Origin: Croceicoccus hydrothermalis
GTDB lineage: Bacteria; Pseudomonadota; Alphaproteobacteria; Sphingomonadales; Sphingomonadaceae
Direction of reading: 5' to 3'
DNA: 37,084 bases
Assembly (NCBI RefSeq): GCF_022378335.1
Contig: NZ_JAIQCI010000027.1
Coordinates: forward strand, 1-37,084
The stretch's first letter is position 1. Each line of letters starts with the position of its first letter. The notes beneath the pieces were generated by a model. That model made no database searches. It was not told the origin of the DNA and was given only the letters and a program-made list of their open reading frames with translations. Positions 15,930 through 23,219 of this stretch are shown in pieces. The position numbers and the translations under genes were made by a program.

Positions 15930-17093
15930 ATGGATTTCGAACTTCCCGAAGAGTATCAGGCCTTCAGGGACACGGTTCGCCGCTGGGTGGACAACGAGGC
16001 GCCCAAGGACTGGGCCCGTAACCTTGAAATGGACGAGCATAACTACCCATTCGCCCTTTGGGACAAATTCACTGAAGCCGGTTTTCACGGGGTAGGAATT
16101 TCGGAAGATTACGATGGCCAGGGCGGCGATGTCGTGATGCAGATGCTACTGGCTCGCGAGTTGGCGCGGACGCTGGGCGGCCTTGCCTGGATCTGGGGCA
16201 TCACCTCGTTCGCCGGTTCGAAATCCATCGGCCTCTACGGTAGCGAGGATCAAAAAGCGAAATTCCTGCCGGAAATCGCCAACGGCCGTCTTAAGGCCGC
16301 GATCGCATTTACCGAACCGGCTGGCGGCACTGATCTGCTCGGCGCAATGGCCACCACGGCGGAAAAAGTCGATGGGGGCTGGGTTCTGAATGGTGAAAAA
16401 ATCTGGAGCTCTTCCGCGCATGTCGCGGATTATCTGCTCGTCATCGCGCGCAGCGACAAATCGGTGGAAAAGAAGCATCAGGGCCTGACCTTGTTCTGGG
16501 TCCCAACCACCACCGACGGCATGAAGATCACGCCTCTGGCCAAACTTGGCATGCGCTCGATGGGCAGTTGCTCCATCCACTTCGACAATGCGTTCGTCGC
16601 CGATGACGCCGTACTGGGTGAGCCGGACAAGGCCTGGTACATGCTGCTTCCAACCCTTAACAACGAGCGCATCATGGTCGGCGCGTTCTGCCTCGGCGTG
16701 ATCGACGGCGTGCTAGAAGACGCACTCGACTACATGCAGCAGCGCAAGGCGTTCGGCGGGATCATCGGGCGCTTCCAGAGCCTGCAGCATTATCTGGCCG
16801 ATATTGCGACGATGCAAAAGACGACAGAGCTGATGCTTCACTATTGTGCGGACAAGCAGAGGCGGGGCGAGAAGGTCGGCGTTGAGGCCAACATGCTCAA
16901 GCTGATGGCATCGGAAAACGCCAACAAGGCCGCCGATCTCGGCATCCAGATTCTTGGCGGCATGGGCTATTCGGCGGAAACTGACATGCAACGCTATTGG
17001 CGCGACAGTCGCTTGTGGCGGATCGGTCCGATCACTAATGAAATGGTACGCAACGGAATTGCGGAAAGCCTTGGGTTGCCCCGCTCGTTCTAG
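15930..17093 (+). CDS. acyl-CoA dehydrogenase
   Basis: A 387-residue FAD-dependent acyl-CoA dehydrogenase, alpha-beta oxidising a CoA thioester. The flavin/substrate signatures are AFTEPAGGTD (mid-protein), GEKIWSSSAHVADY, and the C-terminal QILGGMGYSAETDMQRYWRDSR. The usual catalytic Glu of medium-chain enzymes (EGT near the C-terminus) is replaced here by RIGPIT, while E246 in LNNERIMVG lies where isovaleryl-CoA and long-chain dehydrogenases keep their base. It probably belongs to that mechanistic group. Start 15930 has GAGGAG five bases upstream. The gene stands alone after the decayed gene and directly before the IS110-type element. It implies that a pathway product becomes a CoA ester, though no CoA ligase is in the window. 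Confidence 0.9.
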   Translation: MDFELPEEYQAFRDTVRRWVDNEAPKDWARNLEMDEHNYPFALWDKFTEAGFHGVGISEDYDGQGGDVVMQMLLARELARTLGGLAWIWGITSFAGSKSIGLYGSEDQKAKFLPEIANGRLKAAIAFTEPAGGTDLLGAMATTAEKVDGGWVLNGEKIWSSSAHVADYLLVIARSDKSVEKKHQGLTLFWVPTTTDGMKITPLAKLGMRSMGSCSIHFDNAFVADDAVLGEPDKAWYMLLPTLNNERIMVGAFCLGVIDGVLEDALDYMQQRKAFGGIIGRFQSLQHYLADIATMQKTTELMLHYCADKQRRGEKVGVEANMLKLMASENANKAADLGIQILGGMGYSAETDMQRYWRDSRLWRIGPITNEMVRNGIAESLGLPRSF

Positions 17094-17210
17094 ATGCCGT
17101 AATGGGCCGGCGTCTCAAGAGTAGCCAAGTTGGGTGGCTGTCCCTCAGAATGATGATGTTGGGAAACGAGGTCCGAGAGATCGGCCTCAAGCATCACGAG
17201 AGGAACAGCC

Positions 17211-18230
17211 ATGGAATACTATGCCGGAATCGATGTCTCGCTGAAAGAGAGCAGCGTCTGCGTGGTCGACGCGGCGGGCATGGTGGCGCGCGAGGTTAAG
17301 GTCGGCAGCGAGCCCGAATGCCTGGTTGGATATTTTGATCAACTGGATTTGCCGGTAGAGCGCATCGGCCTTGAGGCGGGGCCACTGTCGCAGTGGCTGC
17401 ACGCTGCTCTCGTTGCCTCGGGTCATGAGGTGGTTCTGCTGGAGACGCGGCACGTGAAGGCTGCGCTTTCGGCGATGACGGTAAAGACCGACCGCAAGGA
17501 TTCGCGGGGGATCGCACAGCTTCTTCGCATGGGCTGGTATCGCCCGGTCCACGCGAAGTCGTCGTCGGCGCAGGACACCCGCGCGTTGTTGGTTGGCCGC
17601 AAGCTTCTGCAGTCCAAGCTGCTCGACGTCGAGCTCAGCATCCGGGGCATCCTGCGCGGCTATGGATTGAAAGTCGGCGAAGTCAGTCGAAGGTGTTTCG
17701 AAGCGCGCATCCGTGAGTTGATCGCAGCGCACGCCACATTGTCGATGGTGATTGGAGCCATGCTTACGGCGCGGGCAGCGTTGTGGAGCGAATTCACGAA
17801 GATGCACCGCGAGATGCTCAGGATCGCCCGCGCCGACAAAATCTGCCAACGGCTGATGACGGCTCCTGGCGTCGGGGCATTGGTTGCACTGACCTATCGC
17901 TCCGCGGTGGATGATCCTGCCCGGTTCGGAAGGTCGAGCACGGTGGGCGCCTATTTCGGGCTCACGCCGAAGAAATATCAATCCGGCGAAACGGATCGGG
18001 ACGGCGGCGTCAACAACATGGTGCGAACCGCATTGTTCGAGGCGGCGCACATCATGCTGACGCGGGTGCCGCGCTTTTCCAACCTAGAGCGTTGGGGGCT
18101 CGATGTGGCGCGCCGTCGCGGGATGAAGAGGGCCAAGGTTGCCTTGGCACGCAAACTGAGTGTCGTTCTTCACCGCATGTGGATGGATGCAACGGACTTT
18201 CGTTGTAGCGCAAAACCCGTGGCGGCATGA
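17211..18230 (+). CDS. IS110-family DEDD transposase
   Basis: A 339-residue RuvC-like recombinase with a C-terminal Transposase_20 domain. The DEDD tetrad is visible: D8 in YAGIDVS, E55 in GLEAGPLS, and D94 and D97 in KTDRKDSRG. The C-terminal part has APGVGALVALTY, FGLTPKKYQSGE and a serine-poor GGVNNMVRTALFEAAH segment that holds the catalytic region in this family. Length is normal and the frame is intact, so it may be active. The ATG has GAGAGGA six bases upstream. These recombinases act with an element-encoded guide RNA (bridge RNA or seekRNA) to choose the target. Confidence 0.93.
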   Translation: MEYYAGIDVSLKESSVCVVDAAGMVAREVKVGSEPECLVGYFDQLDLPVERIGLEAGPLSQWLHAALVASGHEVVLLETRHVKAALSAMTVKTDRKDSRGIAQLLRMGWYRPVHAKSSSAQDTRALLVGRKLLQSKLLDVELSIRGILRGYGLKVGEVSRRCFEARIRELIAAHATLSMVIGAMLTARAALWSEFTKMHREMLRIARADKICQRLMTAPGVGALVALTYRSAVDDPARFGRSSTVGAYFGLTPKKYQSGETDRDGGVNNMVRTALFEAAHIMLTRVPRFSNLERWGLDVARRRGMKRAKVALARKLSVVLHRMWMDATDFRCSAKPVAA

Positions 18231-18367
18231 GGAGAGGTATGTGATTGACGCAGGCAAGTAGCGGGACTGCGTCTGATGAGGTTCCGTCGCTGGGACGCAG
18301 GCTTGGCAAGGTCGTGTGTAGTGCTGTGATCGCTTCGGCGAAGCACGCTTTCTAGATTGACCTGTCG
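18231..18367 (+). ncRNA. candidate seekRNA/bridge RNA of the IS110-family element
   Basis: The stretch between the transposase stop and the right subterminal repeat is structured. It has a perfect 7-bp stem GACGCAG/CTGCGTC with a 13-base loop (18247-18273), a second copy of GACGCAGGC at 18294-18302 that could compete for the same partner, and GCTTC-GGC-GAAGC at 18332-18344. In IS1111-group elements the guide RNA is encoded in this position. Loops that should match the target and donor cannot be assigned from one copy. Confidence 0.45.
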
Positions 18368-18483
18368 GCTTGAGGATCTGATGGCACTACTTTGGCAGAT
18401 ATTTGTTGACGGATTTGCACAGGGGATTCTTCGGCGAGGATTCCGGTGATTAGGCATTCGCACGCCTACGGCTCCATAGAGAG

Positions 18484-18503
18484 CCAGCCTTTAGGGAGGC
18501 TGG
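18484..18503 (+). promoter_or_regulatory. hairpin covering transposase ribosome site
   Basis: CCAGCCT and AGGCTGG form a perfect 7-bp stem with the 6-base loop TTAGGG, ending two bases before the ATG of the IS701-like remnant. The GGGAGG ribosome site lies partly in the loop and stem, so translation would be masked. Such hairpins are known to silence transposases when transcription enters from outside. Confidence 0.5.
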
Positions 18504-18505
18504 TG

Positions 18506-19433
18506 ATGGATACGGATTTGCGTGACGAACTGGATGAGTGGCTGACGCCGTTTGTAGCGGCGTTGCGAAACAAGACGCGCTTCTGGATTTGTCCAGCAGA
18601 TATTGCGGGGCTGATCGGTCCGGGGGATCGCAAGAGCATACAGCCGATGGCCGCGCGCGGCAGCGATGTCAGCTACGACCGGTTGCATCAATTTTTCGCG
18701 AGCGGTGTGTGGGATCAGGAACCGCTTGAGACGGAGCTGCAGGTCGAAGTCGACAGGTAAGTGGGCGGCAACGATGCTTGGCTGATTATCGACGATACGG
18801 CCGCGGCCGTGGCCAAGAAGGGATGCCATTCGGTTGGCGTGTCGCCGCAATATGCTTCGCCGCTTGGCAAGAATGCCAAATGTAAGACACTGGTGTCGAA
18901 AGCGCTGGCATCAGGTGAAATGCCGGTCATGGTCGGTTTGCGCCTGTTTCTTCCCGAATGCTGGACCAGCGATGCGGCCCGAATGGCACGAGCTGACGTT
19001 CCCGCTGATTGCCACCCTTACAGAACAAGCTCGAGATCGCGCTGGCCGAGATTGACCGGGTCCGTCCGGCAGGTGTCCCCTTTGCCTGTGTCCTGACCGA
19101 TGCGGAGTATGGCAGGTCCGCGCCGTTCCGACTGGGGCTCTCCGAACGTGGCCTTGCCTGAGCGGTCGGTATTCCGTCCAGACAGCCGGCCTACATGCAC
19201 GATGTCGCGATGATCTTTCCGGTCACCGGGAAAGGCCGCCCCCGCAAGAACGCCATCCCCGATTCCAAATCGATATCCGCCAAGGCGATGCTGGAGACGG
19301 CGAAGTGGAAGGTCAGTTGGCGGCGCGGGACGAAGGGCTCACTTGTCGCCCGCTTCGCCGCCGTTCGCGTGCGTGTCGCAGATGGCCCGCCCCAATGTAT
19401 CAAGGCATGGGTGCGCAGCGTCTGCCCGGCGAG
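18506..19433 (+). pseudogene. IS701-like transposase remnant, truncated by IS256-family insertion
   Basis: A DDE transposase fragment recognisable by ELDEWLTPFVAAL, GPGDRKSIQPMAAR, YDRLHQFF, NDAWLIIDDT (first catalytic Asp region), GLRLFLPE, DRVRPAG, VLTDAEYG and GRPRKNAIPDS. It is badly damaged: an in-frame TAA near 18758 between EVDR and VGGND, a frame change near 19020, a TGA at 19159-19161 where a Trp codon is expected, and another frame change near 19405. It stops at the left end of the IS256-family element, and the C-terminal third is not found beyond that element. Start 18506 follows GGGAGG. Confidence 0.85.
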
Positions 19434-19463
19434 GGAGCCTGCCAGGAATTCCGTGTGTGGGCG
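19434..19463 (+). repeat. IS256-family left inverted repeat
   Basis: Begins GGAGCCTGCCAGG and matches the reverse complement of 20723-20752 at 26 of 30 bases; mismatches are at positions 5, 9, 23 and 25. Confidence 0.88.
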
Positions 19464-19491
19464 CGCATAGTGGGTAAGAAGCAGTCCCACT

Positions 19492-20714
19492 ATGTCCCAA
19501 CGCAAAGAACCTGCGATTCCGAATGAACTGCTGGACCAACTTTTGGCTGGCGGCGCTGCCAGCGCGGCTTTCGAACAAGGCGGCTTTCTGGATTCACTGA
19601 AGAAGGCGATGGCAGAGCGCGCCTTGAATGCGGAGATGGATCACCATCTGACCAGTGATGAAGGGGCCGGGAACACGCGCCACGGCTATGGCCGCAACAG
19701 CGTGACCACAGATGCCGGCAAGCTGGAGGTCGATGTCCCGCGCAACCGTCAGTCGAGGTTCGAGCCGCAGCTGATCGCGAAGTACCAGCGCCGTTTCCCC
19801 GGCTTCGATGACAAGATCATTTCGATGTATGCGCGCGGCATGAGCACCCGGGAGATCGCCGGGCATCTGCACGATCTGTATGGCATTGACGTATCGCCGG
19901 ACCTGATCAGCACCGTGACCGACGCCGTGCTCGACGAAGTCGCCAGCTGGCAGCAGCGGCCGCTCGATCCGGTTTACCCGCTCGTTTTCTTCGATGCGAT
20001 CCGGGTCAAGATCCGTGATGAAGGCATGGTCCGCAACAAGGCGATCCACATCGCCCTGGGCGTCCGCGCCGATGGTGCCAAGGAGGTGCTCGGCCTGTGG
20101 CTCGAGCAGAACGAAGGCGCCAAGTTCTCGCTCCGGGTGATGAACGAGCTCAAGAACCGCGGCACGGAGGATATCCTGCTTGCCGTGGTCGATGGGCTCA
20201 AGGGCTTTCCCGAGGCAATCACCGCCGTATTTCCAGAAGCCGTCGTTCAGACGTGCATCGTCCATTTGCTGCGCAATTCGACGGACTTCGTGTCCTGGAA
20301 GGACCGCAAGGGGCTGGCGACGGCGCTCAAGGACATTTACCGCGCCCCAGCGCCGAGGCCGCCGAACAGGCGCTCACCGCGTTCGAGGCTGGACCCTGGG
20401 GCCAGCGCTATCCCGCCATCGGCCAGAGCTGGCGGCGGGCCTGGACCGAGGTCAATCCGTTTTTTGCGTTTCCTGATGAGGTTCGCCGGATCGTTTACAC
20501 CACAAATTCCATAGAAGCCCTCAACTCGAGGCTTCGCAGAGCCGTCAGGGCCAGGAGGCACTTCCGGAGCGACGAGGCCGCCACGAAACTGCTCTATCTG
20601 ATCTTGAATCGGTCGGAGAAAGAGTGGAAAATGCCGCCGCGTGATTGGATCATGGCAAAGGCCCTGTTCGCCGTAATTTTCGGTGACCGCTTGATCAAAG
20701 CCATGGCGGCGTAA
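19492..20714 (+). pseudogene. IS256-family (mutator) transposase, frameshifted
   Basis: A DDE transposase readable in two frames. The first frame gives the N-terminal part through VSWKDRKGLATALKDIYRAP, with MSTREIAGHL (helix-turn-helix region), the first Asp in FFDAIRVKI and the second in VVDGLKGFPEA. The second frame continues SAEAAEQALTAFE through to NPFFAF and the catalytic Glu in NSIEALNSRLRR. The frames join at the C-run 20345-20348: adding one C makes a continuous 407-residue protein, a normal length. All catalytic residues are kept, so this is a single-base loss or sequencing error. IS256 elements are not known for programmed frameshifting. Confidence 0.88.
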
Positions 20715-20722
20715 TCGTCGAC

Positions 20723-20752
20723 CGCCCGCCCACGGAATTCCTGACAGTCTCC
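20723..20752 (-). repeat. IS256-family right inverted repeat
   Basis: Read on the minus strand it begins GGAGACTGTCAGG and pairs with the left repeat at 19434-19463 (26 of 30 bases). Confidence 0.88.
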
Positions 20753-20821
20753 GGTGGCGAAGCCGGACGACACTTCACTTACCTCGATATGATAAGGTAG
20801 GGCTGAATGCACTTACCGACC

Positions 20822-21127
20822 TCACTCGGTAATCCTAGGGGCGACCATCGCCGATATTTGACAACATTCATCCTTGTTAGATGGGCTTTGTTCTACAGAC
20901 TGGACCCACGCGTTAATTTCGGTTTCAACCCATACCGTACATTTCGGTCCGAGCGACCGAGACCTTGGAAATCGCCCTTCCTTCATCCTCTGGTAGATGG
21001 CAGATCGGCGCAAGCCTACCCGATCCATAACCTCGGGCAAACGCAATAGCCGAGACGGCTGCGATATCCGGTCGACGGCATCACCATTAGAGCCGGCTTC
21101 ATCGGTGGGCTGTTGGTGCATTTTCAT
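20822..21127 (-). CDS. AlpA-family (excisionase-like) DNA-binding protein
   Basis: A 101-residue small DNA-binding protein. The core at about residues 25-75 (RLLRLPEVMDRVGLRRSAIY, KEGRFPRSRSL, then VWVETEINAW) is the AlpA/MerR-like winged helix found in phage and integrative-element regulators and excisionases. Start 21127 has AGGA six to seven bases upstream on the minus strand. It lies 44 bases downstream of the XRE gene on the same strand, so they likely form one regulatory unit divergent from the conjugation operon. Its DNA is more AT-rich than its neighbours, suggesting a separate origin. It may help control transfer genes; an excision role is possible, but no integrase is in the window. 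Confidence 0.85.
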   Translation of the reverse strand: MKMHQQPTDEAGSNGDAVDRISQPSRLLRLPEVMDRVGLRRSAIYQRMKEGRFPRSRSLGPKCTVWVETEINAWVQSVEQSPSNKDECCQISAMVAPRITE

Positions 21128-21171
21128 GTTTCATCCTGCTAGGAAATTCACCCTCTCCAACATTTCTTGCT

Positions 21172-21633
21172 TTACCGCTGCAGCGCCAAACCAATGTCAC
21201 GATTGGCAAAATCATCGATATGCTTGGCCAGTATCCGCGCGATCAGTTGCGAAGTGCCATTCGCCCAACGCGGCCTGAGATCCGCAACCCGGCTGCCCAA
21301 TGTGAGCTCCAGTTGCCCGGGCAGCGCGGTCAGAAACTCCTCGAGAAACTCACCCATCTCGCTGCGCATCCATTCGCAGGCCAGATCCTCCTGTCCCGCG
21401 AGCGTCAAGATCAGACTGGCGCGCGGGCTCGCGCCGCACAGTTCGAAGACGCGCGCGGCCTCATCCAAACTGACGGGCCGATCACCGCGCATGACCCGCA
21501 ACAAGGTCTCGCGGTGCATGCCCATCTCACGGGCGATCTGATGCCGAGGCTTGTCGGACGTTTCGATAGCGTGGGTCAGGACATGAGCAAGGCTGGCATC
21601 CGCATCGCCGCGGGTAACAATAGTCTGGTGCAC
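21172..21633 (-). CDS. XRE-family helix-turn-helix regulator
   Basis: A 153-residue repressor-like protein with an N-terminal helix-turn-helix at about residues 26-60 (PRHQIAREMGMHRETLLRVM, then GDRPVSLDEAARVF). The C-terminal half is helical and acidic with no recognised domain. I chose the GTG at 21633 because AAGGAG lies six bases upstream; an upstream TTG would absorb that site. It diverges from the pilin/tra operon, and the palindrome at 21708-21728 lies between them, so it is the likely repressor of conjugation and of itself. Confidence 0.82.
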   Translation of the reverse strand: MHQTIVTRGDADASLAHVLTHAIETSDKPRHQIAREMGMHRETLLRVMRGDRPVSLDEAARVFELCGASPRASLILTLAGQEDLACEWMRSEMGEFLEEFLTALPGQLELTLGSRVADLRPRWANGTSQLIARILAKHIDDFANRDIGLALQR

Positions 21634-21707
21634 GAGAGGCTCCTTGAACAATGAAGTGGAGCTTTAGGCATATCGCGCATGCATGATGTAGGAAAACAAA
21701 AAGAACA

Positions 21708-21728
21708 ATAAACGAACATCTCGTTTAT
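21708..21728. promoter_or_regulatory. perfect palindrome, candidate operator of the tra operon
   Basis: ATAAACGA and TCGTTTAT are perfect 8-bp inverted arms around a five-base centre (ACATC). The site lies in a markedly AT-rich stretch (about 21690-21730), 74 bases upstream of the XRE start and 250 bases upstream of the first tra gene. Its form fits an XRE-family dimer site. Confidence 0.6.
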
Positions 21729-21895
21729 AGGCGAATCAACCCGAGATGGCGAGTCGTCGGTTTTCTTCGCGGCAAGTGTCGCCATTGTTCGACGATAATC
21801 GACATATTACCCAGAGAATTGGTCTGGATTAGCCATCACTCAATGCCCGATCCGTCCATTTCGCGTCATCTCGAGACGCAAAATCCCCTTCCCGC

Positions 21896-21916
21896 TTTCC
21901 TAGATCAATTTCCTAG
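21896..21916 (+). repeat. tandem 8-bp direct repeat in tra leader
   Basis: TTTCCTAG occurs at 21896-21903 and again at 21909-21916, a 13-bp step, 63 bases before the pilin start. Two same-face copies may be an activator site, but no protein can be assigned. The rest of the 345-bp region (21634-21978) shows no gene and no promoter I can defend. Confidence 0.35.
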
Positions 21917-21978
21917 CCACATATGGAACACACAGCGAACGAAAGAACGCTGGATCCACTCTCCAGATGGAGTTCCAT

Positions 21979-22320
21979 ATGCAGTCCCTTACTCTCCCTC
22001 GGCGCATTTCCGCCGCTGAGCGCTCCTCCAGGTTCGGACGCGCTGTCAGCTTCTCGGTTCCCTTCGCCATCGCCGCGCTTGCGGCCACCGCCGCCTATGC
22101 GGGCGCCGATACGACGTTCGATCCGGCGCTCAACCAGTTCACCGATTTCCTCGAAGGCTCGGGCGGCAAGATCATCACCGTCTTGAGCCTTGCAGGCGGC
22201 CTCATCGGTCTCGCCTCGGGCCGGTTCTCGCTCGGACAGGTCGCTGTCCCGGTCGGTGTGGGCATCGGTGTGGGCACGGGCGTTCCGATCGTCACCTCGG
22301 TCGTGACCGCGGTCATCTGA
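21979..22320 (+). CDS. traA: F-type conjugative pilin precursor, TraA/VirB2-like
   Basis: A 113-residue pilin precursor. A long basic leader with a hydrophobic core ends at AAYA (cleavage after residue 41), leaving a 72-residue mature protein, close to the 70 residues of F pilin. The mature part has two hydrophobic helices (IITVLSLAGGLIGLASG and VAVPVGVGIGVGTGVPIVTS) joined by a short loop, as VirB2/TraA subunits do. The start is the ATG at 21979, with GGAG six bases upstream; the ATG at 21967 would contain that site. It opens the conjugation operon, ahead of traL. Confidence 0.8.
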   Translation: MQSLTLPRRISAAERSSRFGRAVSFSVPFAIAALAATAAYAGADTTFDPALNQFTDFLEGSGGKIITVLSLAGGLIGLASGRFSLGQVAVPVGVGIGVGTGVPIVTSVVTAVI

Positions 22321-22346
22321 CGCATCGGACGGGAAGGCGGCTCGCC

Positions 22347-22634
22347 ATGGCAGACCCCTATATCATCCCGCGCCGGCTCGACGACCCGGAGCTTATCGGC
22401 TTCTGGACCATCGACGAGTTTGCCGGAATGATCATTCCCTTCTCCTGGGGCATTCTCAGCCAGCATATCTTTATCGGCATTATCGTTGCTTTCGGGGCCT
22501 GGTTCGCGCTGCGAAAGGCAAAGGCAGGACGCGCCAGCTCCTGGGTAACCCATGCCGCCTATTGGTATCTGCCGGCCGGAATACTGGGCCTGACATCGAC
22601 GCCGCCTTCCCACTGCCGCCTGCTGGCGGGTTGA
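22347..22634 (+). CDS. traL: conjugative transfer protein TraL
   Basis: A 95-residue inner-membrane protein of the F-type secretion channel, VirB3-like. It begins with the family hallmark YIIPRRLDDPELIGFWTIDE and has two hydrophobic segments (about 24-55). F TraL is 91 residues. It follows the pilin gene by 26 bases and precedes traE by 12. Confidence 0.92.
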   Translation: MADPYIIPRRLDDPELIGFWTIDEFAGMIIPFSWGILSQHIFIGIIVAFGAWFALRKAKAGRASSWVTHAAYWYLPAGILGLTSTPPSHCRLLAG

Positions 22635-22646
22635 GGGGAGATATCC

Positions 22647-23219
22647 ATGCTTGTCGATATTTCGCATGAGCGCCAGCAGCAATTGCTGCGCCAGCGCAAC
22701 CTGTTCGCGATGACCAGCGCAGGGCTTGGCATCGCGCTCATCATCGCGACCAGCCTTGCCGTCACCCGCGAGCGCGAGATCGTGCTGCTGCCCACCATCC
22801 CGCGCCAGCTCACCGTCAGCAGCGCAGGGGTTGAGGCCGATTATCTCGAACTCGTGACGCGCGATGCGGCGCTCGTTCTTCTCAATCGCAGCCCCGAGGG
22901 GCTCGACTACTGGATGGCCGAGATCCTCAAACTCGCTGACCCGGCGAGCTACGGACGGCTGAAGGCCGATCTCGTCGCCATCGTCGACGAACAGCGCGGC
23001 TCGGATGTGACCCAGGCTTTCGTCATCCGCTCGATGACTGTCGATCCTAAAGCCCTGACCTCGGATGTAACCGGCACGCTCAAGACCTTTGTCGGCGCGC
23101 AGGTGATCGCAAGCGACGAGCGGCGCTTCCGCTTCCGCTGGACCTATCGCGGCCTGCGCCTCGCGCTCGCAGGGTTCAGCCAGTTGCCGACGCAAGATTC
23201 CTCGAAGGAGGCCCGATAA
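22647..23219 (+). CDS. traE: conjugative transfer protein TraE
   Basis: A 190-residue bitopic inner-membrane protein, the F counterpart of VirB8, part of the inner-membrane core. One transmembrane helix at about 22-40 follows a short cytoplasmic start; the periplasmic part shows YLELVTRDAALVLLNRSPE and a late RFRFRWTYRGLRL. F TraE is 188 residues. GAGGGGAG precedes the start. Its stop shares one base with the traK start (TAATG). Confidence 0.92.
   Translation: MLVDISHERQQQLLRQRNLFAMTSAGLGIALIIATSLAVTREREIVLLPTIPRQLTVSSAGVEADYLELVTRDAALVLLNRSPEGLDYWMAEILKLADPASYGRLKADLVAIVDEQRGSDVTQAFVIRSMTVDPKALTSDVTGTLKTFVGAQVIASDERRFRFRWTYRGLRLALAGFSQLPTQDSSKEAR

Larger units (their letters stand above)
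17176..18384 (+). mobile_element. IS110-family element, probably IS1111 group (ends approximate)
   Basis: The element is defined by the DEDD transposase at 17211-18230. An 8-bp inverted repeat, CCTCAAGC at 17185-17192 and GCTTGAGG at 18368-18375, flanks it and fits the subterminal repeats of the IS1111 group. The non-coding part lies mostly downstream of the transposase (about 140 bases) rather than upstream, which also fits that group. Exact ends cannot be set without a related empty site; I give rough ones. It lies just after the acyl-CoA dehydrogenase stop. Confidence 0.65.
19434..20752 (+). mobile_element. IS256-family insertion sequence
   Basis: A 1319-bp element bounded by imperfect inverted repeats that match at 26 of 30 positions (19434-19463 and 20723-20752), both beginning GGAG and sharing CAGGAATTCCGTG. 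It encodes one mutator-type transposase, which is frameshifted. Size and ends are standard for IS256. The flanks (GGCGAG left, GGTGGCGA right) share only GGCGA and do not form a clear 8-9 bp target duplication. It sits inside an IS701-like gene that does not continue on the right. Confidence 0.88.

Noticed and set aside
20341..20352. Programmed frameshift in the IS256 transposase
   Set aside because: IS256-family transposases are normally a single frame, and the C-run shows no slippery heptamer; a mutation is simpler.
19425..20760. Target-site duplication of the IS256 element (CCCGGCGA versus GGTGGCGA)
   Set aside because: Only five of eight positions agree, with the match confined to GGCGA; not a convincing duplication.
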